DNA from: DATLLN01 sp963720885
GTDB taxonomy: Bacteria > Actinomycetota > Thermoleophilia > Gaiellales > JAICJC01
Reading direction: 5' to 3'
Assembly: GCA_963720885.1 (NCBI GenBank)
Contig: CAVRGW010000005.1
Location: 744,001-808,000 of the forward strand
Length of the DNA stretch: 64,000 nt
The notes beneath the pieces are model-generated. The model was not told where the DNA came from and did not search any database. It was given only the letters and a program-made list of their open reading frames with translations. The position numbers were made by a program, and so were the translations under genes. This document shows, in pieces, positions 8,414 to 17,516 of the stretch; position 1 is the stretch's first letter; every line of letters starts with the position of its first letter.

Positions 8414-9970
8414 CTACTCGGGAAGCGGCTTGTAATCGACGCTCTCGTCGAGCGGCGCCACGCCGCGGTGCTCCGCCGCGTGCTGGGCGGCATTCGCAAC
8501 CGCGTCGGGGCGGGTCGCCCGCACGATGACGAACCAGACCGCCGAGAGCACGATCACGCCGATCGACCAGTAGAGCGCGACGTAGTTGTAGTTCGAGCTG
8601 TCGTGCGGCTCGGGCTTGAGCGCGCCGTAGAACCCGAGGATCGGGGTGGCGATCGCGATCAGGACGATCGCGTACTGCCACCACTTCCCGCCGGACTTCG
8701 ACACCATCCCCAGTGCCACGACCGCGACGATCAGGTAGACCAGCTCCACGGCGAACGACCCCACGGTCGCGGCCATGATGAAGGTCGCGAACTCGTTGTT
8801 CGGGAACAGCGGGATCGGGTTGCCGTCCGGGCCCGGGATCACGAACTGCGCGAAGTAGTTCGCGGTCTTGACCAGCAGCATGAGGCCGACGCCGCCGACG
8901 ATGACCATCAGGTTTCCGACCCACGGGGTGTCGTGACGCGACGTCTTGGCGAACACGGAGGGCAGCAGGCCGTCGCGCGCCAGCGCGAAATAGCCGCGGC
9001 CGATCGTCACGCAGATTGCGAGCGCGAGCGCCATCGCGTCGAGGATGACCACCAGGTCGAGCAGCGTCGCGTACCCGGAGCCCACGTACTTGGTCGCCAT
9101 GTCGTCGATGGCCGACGGGGAGAAAGCCCATGCGCCCTCCGACACCGCCGCCTTGCCGTAGCCAATCGAGAAGGCGTACGACATGATCACGAAGAAGATC
9201 GCGGAGACACCGACGGTGAGCAACAGCGCCCGCGGGATCGAGCGATGCGGATCGTGGCTCTCCTCACCGATCGAGGCTGCGGCCTCGAAGCCGACGAACA
9301 GCAGGATGCCGAGCAGCACGCCGCCGAGCACGCCGCCGCCGCTGATCCCGAATAGCGACGTCTCGTTGGGGTTGAACATGCTCAGGGTGTTCCCGCTCTC
9401 GCCGCCCTTCGCGATGATGATCAGGGCGAGAAGCAGCATGGGGATGAACGAGATCGCGGCGAACGTCAGCATCGCCCGGATCGCGATGCGGATGCCCAGG
9501 TAGTTGAGGACGAGGACGATGCCTAGAGCGACCAGGCCGAGGACCCACCACGCGGGCGCGTTGTCGGCGGAGATGTGCGCCGTCCAGAAGCCGTTGGCCA
9601 GGATGCCGACGCCCAGATAGATGCCGCCGCCGCCCAGAAACAGCGTGCCGATGAAGAAGATGCCGGCCGTGAAGATGCCGAGGCTGGGATGCGACCCATG
9701 CGTCACGTACTCGTAGACCGCGCCTGCACCCGCGAACTTGCGGGCGAAGAGCGACAGTGCGTAGGCAATCGACATCACGCCCAGGCCGGCGAGCAGCACG
9801 GCGAGAGCTGCGTTCCAGCCGGCGCCGATGTCCGGACGGGAGATGCCACCGAGCACCAGCGCGACCGAGAACATCGGCCCGATCGCCAGGGCCTGCGCGA
9901 CCGCGTGGATGGTGCCGAGCCGGCGTTCGCCGAGCTCGCCACCGCTCGTAGCAGCAGGGGTATCAGCCAT
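8414..9970 (-). CDS. APC-superfamily amino acid/amine permease
   Basis: A 518-residue inner-membrane transporter with about 12-14 helices. The first helix carries the APC-type unwound motif (AIGPMFSVALVLGGIS). GFEAAASIGEESHDPHRSIPRALL matches the conserved loop and helix 6-7 signature of amino acid permeases. The C-terminal tail is hydrophilic. The start at ATG 9970 has GAGGAGG 6 nt upstream. Its promoter faces the GntR gene and carries the same motif, so the substrate is probably a nitrogenous compound catabolised by the neighbouring island. That link is inference from promoter similarity. Confidence 0.85.
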   Translation of the reverse strand: MADTPAATSGGELGERRLGTIHAVAQALAIGPMFSVALVLGGISRPDIGAGWNAALAVLLAGLGVMSIAYALSLFARKFAGAGAVYEYVTHGSHPSLGIFTAGIFFIGTLFLGGGGIYLGVGILANGFWTAHISADNAPAWWVLGLVALGIVLVLNYLGIRIAIRAMLTFAAISFIPMLLLALIIIAKGGESGNTLSMFNPNETSLFGISGGGVLGGVLLGILLFVGFEAAASIGEESHDPHRSIPRALLLTVGVSAIFFVIMSYAFSIGYGKAAVSEGAWAFSPSAIDDMATKYVGSGYATLLDLVVILDAMALALAICVTIGRGYFALARDGLLPSVFAKTSRHDTPWVGNLMVIVGGVGLMLLVKTANYFAQFVIPGPDGNPIPLFPNNEFATFIMAATVGSFAVELVYLIVAVVALGMVSKSGGKWWQYAIVLIAIATPILGFYGALKPEPHDSSNYNYVALYWSIGVIVLSAVWFVIVRATRPDAVANAAQHAAEHRGVAPLDESVDYKPLPE

Positions 9971-10006
9971 GAACGGCCTCCTCAGAACGACGAAGCGGAT
10001 GAAATC

Positions 10007-10041
10007 TTGGATACATTCGCACCCTGTCGCGAGATCGTCAA
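10007..10041 (-). promoter_or_regulatory. Permease promoter with candidate GntR operator
   Basis: Reading the reverse strand: TTGACG (10036-10041), 17-nt spacer, GAATGT (10013-10018), merging into AATGTATCCAA (10007-10017). The same arrangement occurs at the gntR promoter and at the catabolic operon promoter (12646-12680). A repressor bound here would cover the -10 region. Confidence 0.5.
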
Positions 10042-10063
10042 GCCTCGCACCCGAGCCTCGTTC

Positions 10064-10286
10064 GGGGTCTGACCCCGCTCTGACCCCGGCCGGTGGCAAT
10101 TGCGTGTCAATCCCGGCCGCGCTCCGGCCAGTTACAGGGGCATCTCCGGCGGATCCGCGACGACCTGGCGTGATCCGCCGAGATCGACCGTGGGCGGTCG
10201 TGCCGGCGGGGCTCCGCGTCGCGGAATTGGCGCAGGTCGTTGCGAACTTGTGGCTCAAGCGGGGTCAGACCCCGCTCTGACCCCGG
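10064..10286 (+). repeat. 223-nt palindromic-ended repeat element, copy 1
   Basis: The ends are GGGGTCTGACCCCGCTCTGACCCCGG (10064-10089) and GGGGTCAGACCCCGCTCTGACCCCGG (10261-10286). Next to the right end is CGAACTTGTGGCTCAAGC (10243-10260). A second element with the same ends, the same internal CTTGAGCCACAAGTTCG block and the same total length lies in opposite orientation at 52591-52813. The middle is diverged. It sits between the divergent promoters of the permease and gntR. No open reading frame of note is inside. Confidence 0.75.
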
Positions 10287-10294
10287 AGGGATCC

Positions 10295-10328
10295 TTGACC
10301 CGCGCGGGAGGCGGCGTAATGTATGCAA
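10295..10328 (+). promoter_or_regulatory. gntR promoter with candidate autoregulatory operator
   Basis: TTGACC (10295-10300), 16-nt spacer, TAATGT (10317-10322), overlapping AATGTATGCAA (10318-10328). Transcription would start near 10329, so the ATG at 10323 cannot be used and ATG 10335 would be nearly leaderless. The motif matches those before the permease and the forward catabolic operon. Confidence 0.5.
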
Positions 10329-10334
10329 AGCACA

Positions 10335-10982
10335 ATGAGCGCCTCCGCCCCCCTCCAGATCCAGAGCGTCGTCGACCAGGTCTACGACGCCGTCCGGGCG
10401 CGGATCCTGTCCGGCGACCTGCCGCGCGGCAGCCGGCTGCGGCAGGCGGCGCTGGCCGACGAGCTGGGCGTCTCGCGGACGCCGCTGCGGGAGGCGCTGC
10501 GGCGCCTCGCGACCGAGGGGCTGGTCGAGTTCGAGGCCAACCGCGGCGCTACCGTGGCCGATCACGACTTCGCCGACGAGCGCCAGTCATGGCTCGCCCG
10601 GATAGCGCTCGAGCCGGGCGCCGCGCGGCTGGCGGCCGAGCGCCACGACCCGGAGGCGATCTCAGCGATGCGCGGCGCAATCGCGGCGCAGCGGGCAGCC
10701 GGGGGCGACCCGTCGGAGAGCTACGACGTCAACCGCGAGTTCCACCTCGCGCTCGTCGCCGGAGCAGGCAACGCATACCTGTCCCGCTTCGCCGAGATGC
10801 TCTGGGCGCCGCAGCTGGGCGTGCTGATCTACGCCATGCAGGCGGACGACCCGGTGCAGGTTCTCTCCTGGGCGGACGAGCACGAGCAGATCGTCAACGC
10901 CGTCGAGGCGGGCGACGCCGATCTGGCCGAGCGGCTGGCGCGCGAGCACGTGCGCTCGTGGGCGCCCGTCGAGCACGAGTGA
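10335..10982 (+). CDS. GntR-family regulator, FCD (FadR) subfamily
   Basis: N-terminal winged helix: VYDAVRARILSGDLPRGSRLRQAALADELGVSRTPLREALRRLATEGLV is the classic GntR signature, followed by a beta-hairpin. The C-terminal all-helical FCD ligand domain (about residues 80-212) has the conserved FHLALVAGAGN and HEQIVNAVEAGD segments, with histidines that usually bind a metal and a carboxylate effector. Such proteins commonly repress local catabolic operons. The gene start is set by the promoter at 10295-10322. The stop overlaps the next gene by 4 nt. Confidence 0.9.
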   Translation: MSASAPLQIQSVVDQVYDAVRARILSGDLPRGSRLRQAALADELGVSRTPLREALRRLATEGLVEFEANRGATVADHDFADERQSWLARIALEPGAARLAAERHDPEAISAMRGAIAAQRAAGGDPSESYDVNREFHLALVAGAGNAYLSRFAEMLWAPQLGVLIYAMQADDPVQVLSWADEHEQIVNAVEAGDADLAERLAREHVRSWAPVEHE

Positions 10983-11446
10983 CCGACGTCCGGCGTGTTC
11001 CGTTCGACGACCCGCTGGTCGTCGCGATGACCGACCGGCTGGAGGCCGAGCTGCTCGACATCTACGACGGGGTGCCAGGGTCAGGCGGTCTGCCTGCGGC
11101 CGAGATCTTCCAACCACCGTCCGGCGTGTTCATCGTTGCTGAGTTCGACAACACGCCGGCGGCGTGCGGCGGGTACTGCCGCTTCGACGACGAGACCGCC
11201 GAGGTGCGTCGCATGTTCGTCGACCCGGCGATGCGCGGACACGGGCTCGGCCGCAGGGTGCTGGCCGAACTGGAGCGGCTCGCCGCGGACGCCGGCTACG
11301 GGCGGATACGGCTCGAGACCGGCAACCTGCAGCACGCCGCGGTCGCCTTGTACGAGCGCAAGGGCTATCGCCGGATCCCCTGCTGGGGCCCGTTCGCCGA
11401 TGACCCGAAGAGCGTCTGCTACGAGAAGATCCTGCCCGGGAGCTAG
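10979..11446 (+). CDS. GNAT family N-acetyltransferase
   Basis: A 155-residue acetyl-CoA-dependent acyltransferase. The core shows the beta4 strand EVRRMFVDP, the pyrophosphate-binding loop RGHGLGRRVL (motif A), and LETGNLQHAAVALYERKGYR (motif B). It starts at GTG 10979, overlapping the gntR stop (GTGA). It may detoxify an amine intermediate, or simply be co-transcribed. It converges with the next gene: both stop codons share the bases CTAG (11443-11446). Confidence 0.85.
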   Translation: MTDVRRVPFDDPLVVAMTDRLEAELLDIYDGVPGSGGLPAAEIFQPPSGVFIVAEFDNTPAACGGYCRFDDETAEVRRMFVDPAMRGHGLGRRVLAELERLAADAGYGRIRLETGNLQHAAVALYERKGYRRIPCWGPFADDPKSVCYEKILPGS

Positions 11447-12270
11447 GCCTCGAGCTTCACCGGGTTCCGAAGCGTGCCCACCCCGGAGACGCTGATCTCG
11501 ACCTCGTCGCCCTCCTGCAGGTAGCGCCGTGGGTCGCGCGAGTCGCCCACCCCGCCCGGCGTCCCGGTCGCGATCACGTCGCCGGCGTAGAGCGTCATCC
11601 CCTTCGACAGATACTCGATGATCTCGACGACCGAGAAGATCAGATTGGCAGTGCTGGACGACTGCATGACCTCGCCGGACACCCGCGTCTCGATCGCGAT
11701 CCGCTCGAGGTCGACGCCGTCGGCGTTCTGCACGAACGGCCCCATCGGCGTGAACGTGTCGAAGCTCTTGCCCAGCGTGAACTGGCGAAGCGGCGTCTCC
11801 AGCTGCGCGCGGCGGCCGGAGACGTCGTTGACGATCGTGATGCCGCCGACCGCGGCGCGGGCCTGATCGGGGTCCGCCCGGTAGACGTCGCGGCCCAGGA
11901 TCACCGCCACCTCCCCCTCGTAGTCGGGGCGGTTCTCCTCGCGGGGAACGACGATCGGTTCCTCCGGCGAGATCAGCGAGCTCGGCCACTTGGCGAACAC
12001 CACCGGCATGGGCGGGATCTCCAGCTCCGACTCTTCCGCGTGGTCGCGGTAGTTGAGGCCGATCGCCATGATCTTGCGCGGCTCCGTCGGGTAGAGCACC
12101 GTCACGTCGCCCAGCGGGAGCCGGTCGCCGTCGGCGGCCTCGAGCGCCCGCCACGTCTCGGGGGACGGCACGATCCCGAGAGCCCCCGCCGGGCCGGCGT
12201 CCACCACGGTCAGGTCGTCCAGCCGGCCGAGCCGGGCCTCGCCGCCGGTCGTGTAGCGCAGCGCCCTCAT
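11443..12270 (-). CDS. Fumarylacetoacetate hydrolase-family protein
   Basis: FAH-fold enzymes hydrolyse or decarboxylate beta-diketo or oxalo acids made after ring cleavage. The motifs are complete: KIMAIGLNYRDHAEE, FAKWPSSL, YEGEVAVILGRD with metal-binding Glu residues, GITIVNDVSGR, LGKSFDTFTPMGPF, and the C-terminal GDVIATGTPGGVG. Length 275 is normal. The start ATG overlaps the stop of the upstream decarboxylase-like gene (ATGA). The pair is transcribed away from the forward operon from a shared control region near 12640-12680. Confidence 0.9.
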   Translation of the reverse strand: MRALRYTTGGEARLGRLDDLTVVDAGPAGALGIVPSPETWRALEAADGDRLPLGDVTVLYPTEPRKIMAIGLNYRDHAEESELEIPPMPVVFAKWPSSLISPEEPIVVPREENRPDYEGEVAVILGRDVYRADPDQARAAVGGITIVNDVSGRRAQLETPLRQFTLGKSFDTFTPMGPFVQNADGVDLERIAIETRVSGEVMQSSSTANLIFSVVEIIEYLSKGMTLYAGDVIATGTPGGVGDSRDPRRYLQEGDEVEISVSGVGTLRNPVKLEA

Positions 12271-12633
12271 CGTCCCTGCTCCGTCCGCAGCACCTTGAGC
12301 GCATTGATCGCCCGCGGGATCCCCGCGTACGGGGCGGTCTGGAGGATGGTCTCCTCGATCTCCTCCCAGGGCACGTCGATCGCGCGCAGAGCGCGGATGT
12401 GCGCCGCCACCTGCGGATCGCTCGACGCCGATCGCGGTCAGCACGGCGACGATGATCAGCTCGCGCTCACGGGCGCTGAGCCCGGGCCGGGCGTGCACGT
12501 CGCCAAACACCCAATCGACGAGCCACTCGCCCATCGGGTTGCCCATCCGCTCGATGAAGGCATCGCCGCCGGGCTCGTCACCCAGTTCGGCAAGCCGCGC
12601 AAGTCCGCGCTCGCGCCTCGTCCCTTCCACCAC
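12267..12633 (-). CDS. Carboxymuconolactone decarboxylase/AhpD-like protein (frameshifted)
   Basis: A small CMD-family protein of about 120 residues. The N-terminal part reads GLARLAELGDEPGG and LSARERELIIVAVLTAIGV. After an extra base near 12425 the frame shifts and continues SDPQVAAHIRALRAIDVPWEEIEETILQTAPYAGIPRAINALK, the conserved C-terminal helices. The family includes 4-carboxymuconolactone decarboxylase and hydroperoxidases with CXXC; no CXXC is visible here. Start is one of three consecutive GTG codons; 12633 has AGGAGG 7 nt upstream. The stop overlaps the FAH gene. Confidence 0.75.
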
Positions 12634-12645
12634 CACTCGACCTCC

Positions 12646-12680
12646 TTGACCACGACCCCAGGATCGAATACTGTATCCAA
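12646..12680 (+). promoter_or_regulatory. Promoter/operator of the forward catabolic operon
   Basis: TTGACC (12646-12651), 17-nt spacer, TACTGT (12669-12674), overlapping ACTGTATCCAA (12670-12680) and a small palindrome ATACTGTAT (12668-12676). The predicted start point coincides with the GTG at 12683, so the first gene would be leaderless. The same motif occurs at the gntR and permease promoters. Confidence 0.5.
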
Positions 12681-12682
12681 TC

Positions 12683-13545
12683 GTGCAGGGACGGCGTGTT
12701 CGCGTCACGGTAAACGGTACGGCCCAGTGGGGCCGTCTCGATGGGAACGCGATCGAGCTCGGAGTCCGGCGAGCGCATCGAGGAGGCCACGGCCACCTAC
12801 CTGGCTCCCGTCCAGCCGAGCAAGATCATCGCCACCCATCTGACCTACCGTAGCCGGGTCGAGGAGTATGCGGCGCGGACACCGCCCGAACCGTCGTACT
12901 TCATGAAGCCGCCGACGACGCTGAACGGGCATCGCGGCGCGCTGCGGCGGCCGAAGGGCGCCCGCTTCCTGAACTACGAGGGCGAGGTCGCGGTGGTCAT
13001 CGGCACCCGGATGCACGGCGTCTCCCAGGACACCGTCCTCGACCACGTCGCCGGCTACGCGGTGGCCAACGACGTCGGCCTCCACGACTTCCGCCACGCC
13101 GATCGCGGCTCGATGCTGCGGGTCAAGGGCCAGGACGGGTTCTGCCCGATCGGCCCCGAGCTGGTGCCCGCCTCCGAGTTCGACCCGACCAGCTTCGAGA
13201 TCCGCACGTACCTGAACGGCGAGGTCGTCCAGCAGGGGTCGGCCTCAGACCTGATCTGGCCGATCAGCTACCTGCTCGCCGATCTCAGCCGGCTGATCAC
13301 CCTGGAGCCGGGCGACGTCGTCCTCTCGGGCACGCCGGCCAACTCGCGGCCGATGGAGCCGGGGGACGTGGTCGAGGTCGAGGCGACCAACCTGGGCCGG
13401 CTGTCGAACACGGTCGATCGACTGGGACGTCGACCTGTCCGGGCCGGGCGATCAGATGCAGGTGTCGGCCAACACGCTGCACGTCGCGCTCGCGATGCCG
13501 GAGGACGAGGCCGAGCGAGCGGTCGCCGAGGGCGCGCTGCCGTGA
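12683..13545 (+). CDS. Second fumarylacetoacetate hydrolase-family protein (two frameshifts)
   Basis: Reading from GTG 12683 gives VQGRRVRVTVNGTAQWGRL, the usual N-terminal strand of FAH/HpaG-like proteins. An extra base near 12763 moves to the main frame, which carries IIATHLTYRSR, YFMKPPTTLNGH, NYEGEVAVVIG, VANDVGLHDFR, KGQDGFCPIGPELVP and GDVVLSGTPANSRP. A second extra base near 13412 moves to the final frame, ending VALAMPEDEAERAVAEGALP. HpaG-type members decarboxylate/isomerise the product of homoprotocatechuate meta-cleavage, which suits the next genes. Stop overlaps the dioxygenase start (GTGA). Confidence 0.85.
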
Positions 13546-14473
13546 TCTCGCTGCGGCGCATCGACCACGTCGGCCTGCGGGTCGCCGACCTGGACGAGGC
13601 GATCGGGCGGTGGAGCATCCAGTTCGGGCTGACCGAGGTCGAGCGCGCCGGCCACCATGCGTTCCTGCGCTGCGGGTACGAGCCCTACTCGCTCGAGCTG
13701 ATCGGGCAGGGCGAGCCTGGCCACGACCACACAGCCTTCGAGCTGCGCCGCGATGTCTCGCTGGACGACGCAGCCCGCCATCTCGACCACCACGGCATCG
13801 AGCACGAGGCCCGCGAAGGCGGGCTGTTCCTCGACGACCCGGACGGCAACGGTATCCAGCTGATGCCCCACCGCGACGACGGCGACCGGCGACCCGACAT
13901 CGCCCGCACCGGTCTCACGCTGCCCGGCTTCCGGCCGCGAAAGCTCGGCCACGTCAACCTGCTGACCGGCCGGATGGCCGAGCAGACCGCGTTCTACACG
14001 GACGTGCTGGGCATGCGGCTGTCCGATCGGCTGGGCGACGGCGGCATCTGGTTCCACATCAACTCCGACCACCACGTGATGGCGCTCGTCGGAAAGGGCT
14101 ACCGCGCACTTCCACCACCTCGCGTTCGACATGGTCGACTGGGGCAACCTGCGGGTCGCGTTCGACCACCTCGCCCAGCACGGACGCTGGCTCGGCTGGG
14201 GGCCCGTGCGCGCACGGTATTGCCCAGAACCTGTGCGGCTACGTCCGGATCACCGAGGAGCCGCTGTTCGTCGAGCTGCTACTGCGACATGGAGCAGCTG
14301 GAGCGCCGACCACGAGCCGCGCGAGTGGCCGGACGACCGCCACTCCTCGAACACCTGGGGGCCGCTGCCGCCGCGCTCCTACTTCCGCTTCGACGAGGAG
14401 GCGGTCCGCTACGAGCGCGAGAGCCTCGAGATGCTCGGCGAGAAGCTGCCACCCCTCGGAGGTACCCATCTGA
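13542..14473 (+). CDS. Type I extradiol ring-cleavage dioxygenase, homoprotocatechuate type (frameshifted)
   Basis: A two-domain vicinal-oxygen-chelate dioxygenase of about 308 residues. It opens the aromatic ring of a catechol next to the hydroxyls using Fe(II) or Mn(II). N-domain: RRIDHVGLRVADLDEAI. C-domain metal ligands: His in KLGHVNL, His in AHFHHLAFDMVDWG, Glu in EPLFVELYCDME. The C-terminal GPLPPRSYFRFDEE tail matches HpaD-like enzymes. About five single extra bases (near 14107, 14207, 14277, 14303, 14460) break the frame; removing them gives an unbroken protein whose TGA overlaps the next ATG. Confidence 0.8.
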
Positions 14474-15942
14474 TGGCCGACGGCTGCGACCACCGCGGCG
14501 CCGCACCGGCAAGCAGTTCCTCGACGGCCTGCGCGGCGACGCGCGCGAGATCTGGCTGAACGGCGAGAAGATCACGCACCCGCTGGAGCACCCGGAGCTG
14601 CGCCGCGGCCGCGCGAGTCGATGGCCCGGGTCTTCGACCTCCAGCACGAGCATGCCGGCGAGATGCTGGCGCCGTCGCCCGACGACGGCCGGCTGGTCAA
14701 CGTCACGCCACCTGATCCCGCGCACCAAGGACGACCTGGAGCGGCGCCGGCGGGCCATCGAGCTGACCGCATCGGTGACCGCCGGGATGATGGGCCGCAC
14801 GCCGGACTACCTGAACGTCACGTTCGCCTGCTTCGCCGGGCGCGCGCCGACGTCTGGGCCCGGCGCGGCAACGAGCAGGGCGCCGACAACCTCGTCGCCT
14901 ACCAGAAGCTGATGCGCGACCGCGACCTGTCGACGACGCACTCGATCATGAACCCGCAGGTCGACCGGTCGAAGCCGGAGGCCGAGCAGGCGATGGGCGA
15001 GGTCGCGCTGCACAAGGTCGGCGAGACGGCGAAGGGCATCGTCGTCCGCGGCGCGCGGATGCTGGCGACGCTGGCGCCGTTCGCCGACGAGCTGACGCGT
15101 CTACCCGGGCTCGGACATCCGGCCGCAGGACGGCAACTACGCACTCGCGTTCGCGATCCCGATGGGCACGCCGGGGCTGAAGTTCATCTGCCGCGACAGC
15201 TACTCCAAGCAGCGCGCCGCGTTCGACTACCCGCTCTCCTCGCGCTTCGACGAGATGGACGCCGTCGCCATCTTCGACGACGTCGAGATCCCGCAGCGAG
15301 CGCGTATTCCTGGTCGGCGACACCGGAGGGCTACTCCGAGGTGATCACCGACACCGGCTGGCGCGGCCACATCATGCACCAGGCGTTCACGCGCGCCTAC
15401 GTCAAGCTCTCGTTCGCGTTCGGCCTCGGCCACATGATCGGCGAACACGACCGGCGTCGTCCGCTTCGACCACATCCAGGAGAAGCTCGGCCAGATCTGG
15501 AACATGGTCGAGCTGACCCGCGTCGGCGCTCGTCGCCGCCGAGGCCGGCTCGTATCCTCGACGAGGGCGGCGTCTGGTATCCGGACGACCGGCCGTTCCT
15601 GGCGCTGCGCGGCGAGATGCCGAAGTGGCTGCCCGTACGTCAACGAGCTGCTGCAGCTGATCGGCGGCGGCGGCTTCATGTGCACGCCGTCGCGAGGCCG
15701 ACATCAACGGCCCGCTGGCGGACGACATCGCCAAGTACTACCAGGCGGCGGGGGCCGACGCCGAGCGGCGGATCCGGCTGTTCCGGCTGGCCTGGGACTA
15801 CATCGGCTCCGACCTCGGCGGCCGCGGCGAGCTCTACGAGCGCTTCTACCTGTCGGACTCCTACCGGATGACCGCGCTGGCCTACAAGATCGCCGACAAG
15901 GCGTTCCCGGAGTCGCTCGTCGAGCAGTTCCTGGAGGACTGA
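14473..15942 (+). CDS. 4-hydroxyphenylacetate 3-monooxygenase oxygenase-component family (HpaB-like, frameshifted)
   Basis: FADH2-dependent phenol ortho-hydroxylase of roughly 485 residues. Conserved blocks across several frames: TGKQFLDGLRGDAREIWLNGE, VFDLQHEHA, GRTPDYLNVTFACFAG, ARRGNEQGADNLVAYQ, DLSTTHSIMNPQVDRSK, VVRGARMLATLAPFAD, GTPGLKFICRDSY, IFDDVEIP, and GRGELYERFYLSDSYR near the end. About ten apparent single insertions, plus one -1 or +2 event near 14846, interrupt it. No HpaC-type flavin reductase lies nearby, so reduced flavin must come from elsewhere. It would supply the catechol for the dioxygenase just upstream. Confidence 0.85.
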
Positions 15943-16729
15943 TGACCCTGCACGGCTACTCGCTGCCGCTGTCGCCGGAGGGACGCGCGATCGTCGTCCC
16001 GGCGCCGCCCTGGCACTACGTCGGCGACTTCCTCGTGATCGAGTACTGGGCCGAGCCGGACGCGGTGGCCGCCGTGCTGCCGCCCGGACTCGAGCCGTTC
16101 GCCGACGATCCCGGCCGCTGCGCCGCCGCTGTTCGTCGACTGGCAGTCGTGCTCGGACTCCGGCGAGCGAGCTGCTCGATCCGGTGCGCGGCCAGTACAA
16201 GGAGTTCTTCATCGTCGTCAACGCGATGATGGGCGGCGAGCACGTGACCAGCTGCCCGTACATCTGGGTGGACAAGGACTTCGCGCTGATCCGCGGGTGG
16301 ATCCAGGGGTTCCCCAAGAAGCTCGGGCCAGATCGACATGACCCGCTCGTTCGGCCTCGACTGCCGGGCGGAGGGCCGACGCCTTCGCCGGGACGCTGGC
16401 CGCCAACGACCGGCGGCTGGCCCAGGGCACGGTCACGCCCGAGCAGATCGCCGAGGACGGGCCGACCCACAACGACCCGCCGCTGATCAACCACCGCCAC
16501 TTCCCGCGGCTGGCTGCGGGCCGGCACGACGATCCGGCAGTGGACGAGCTGGTGCGGGCCAAGAGCCTCGAACCGCTCGATCTCCCCGATCCACCAGGGG
16601 ACGGCGACGCTCGAGCTGTTCGGCGCGCCGAACGAGGAGCACGACCGCGCTGGCGCCGGTGCGGATGGGAGGCGGCTTCCGCTTCCAGTTCGCCTACACG
16701 GTGGACGACCTCGAGACCGTCGCCGAGCT

Positions 16730-16733
<4 letters not shown>
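15942..16733 (+). CDS. Acetoacetate decarboxylase-family protein (frameshifted)
   Basis: About 262 residues. ADC-fold enzymes use a lysine Schiff base to decarboxylate or rearrange keto acids. The key paired lysines are in GFPKKLG (near 16305-16325). Other blocks: VPAPPWHYVGDFLVIEYWAEP at the N-terminus, VRGQYKEFFIVVNAMMGGE, PYIWVDKDFALIRGWIQ, and a C-terminal GGGFRFQFAYTVDDL. At least five extra G/C bases (near 16124, 16160, 16326, 16365, 16630) break the frame. Position after the dioxygenase and HpaB suggests it processes a ring-cleavage product. Start ATG overlaps the HpaB stop. Confidence 0.8.

Positions 16734-17512
<779 letters not shown>

Positions 17513-17516
<4 letters not shown>

Noticed and set aside
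10064..10286. CRISPR-like repetition of GGGGTC palindromes
   Set aside because: Only two ends per element with a unique middle and no regular spacers; no cas genes in the window.
11443..11446. Shared CTAG stop codons of convergent genes as a special signal
   Set aside because: A 4-base convergent overlap using the self-complementary CTAG is common in compact genomes and needs no special function.
12741..14912. A single 723-codon FAH-dioxygenase-HpaB fusion protein
   Set aside because: The run-through is produced by +1 frameshifts that hide the true stops at 13545 and 14473; restoring the frame gives three separate proteins with overlapping stop/start codons.
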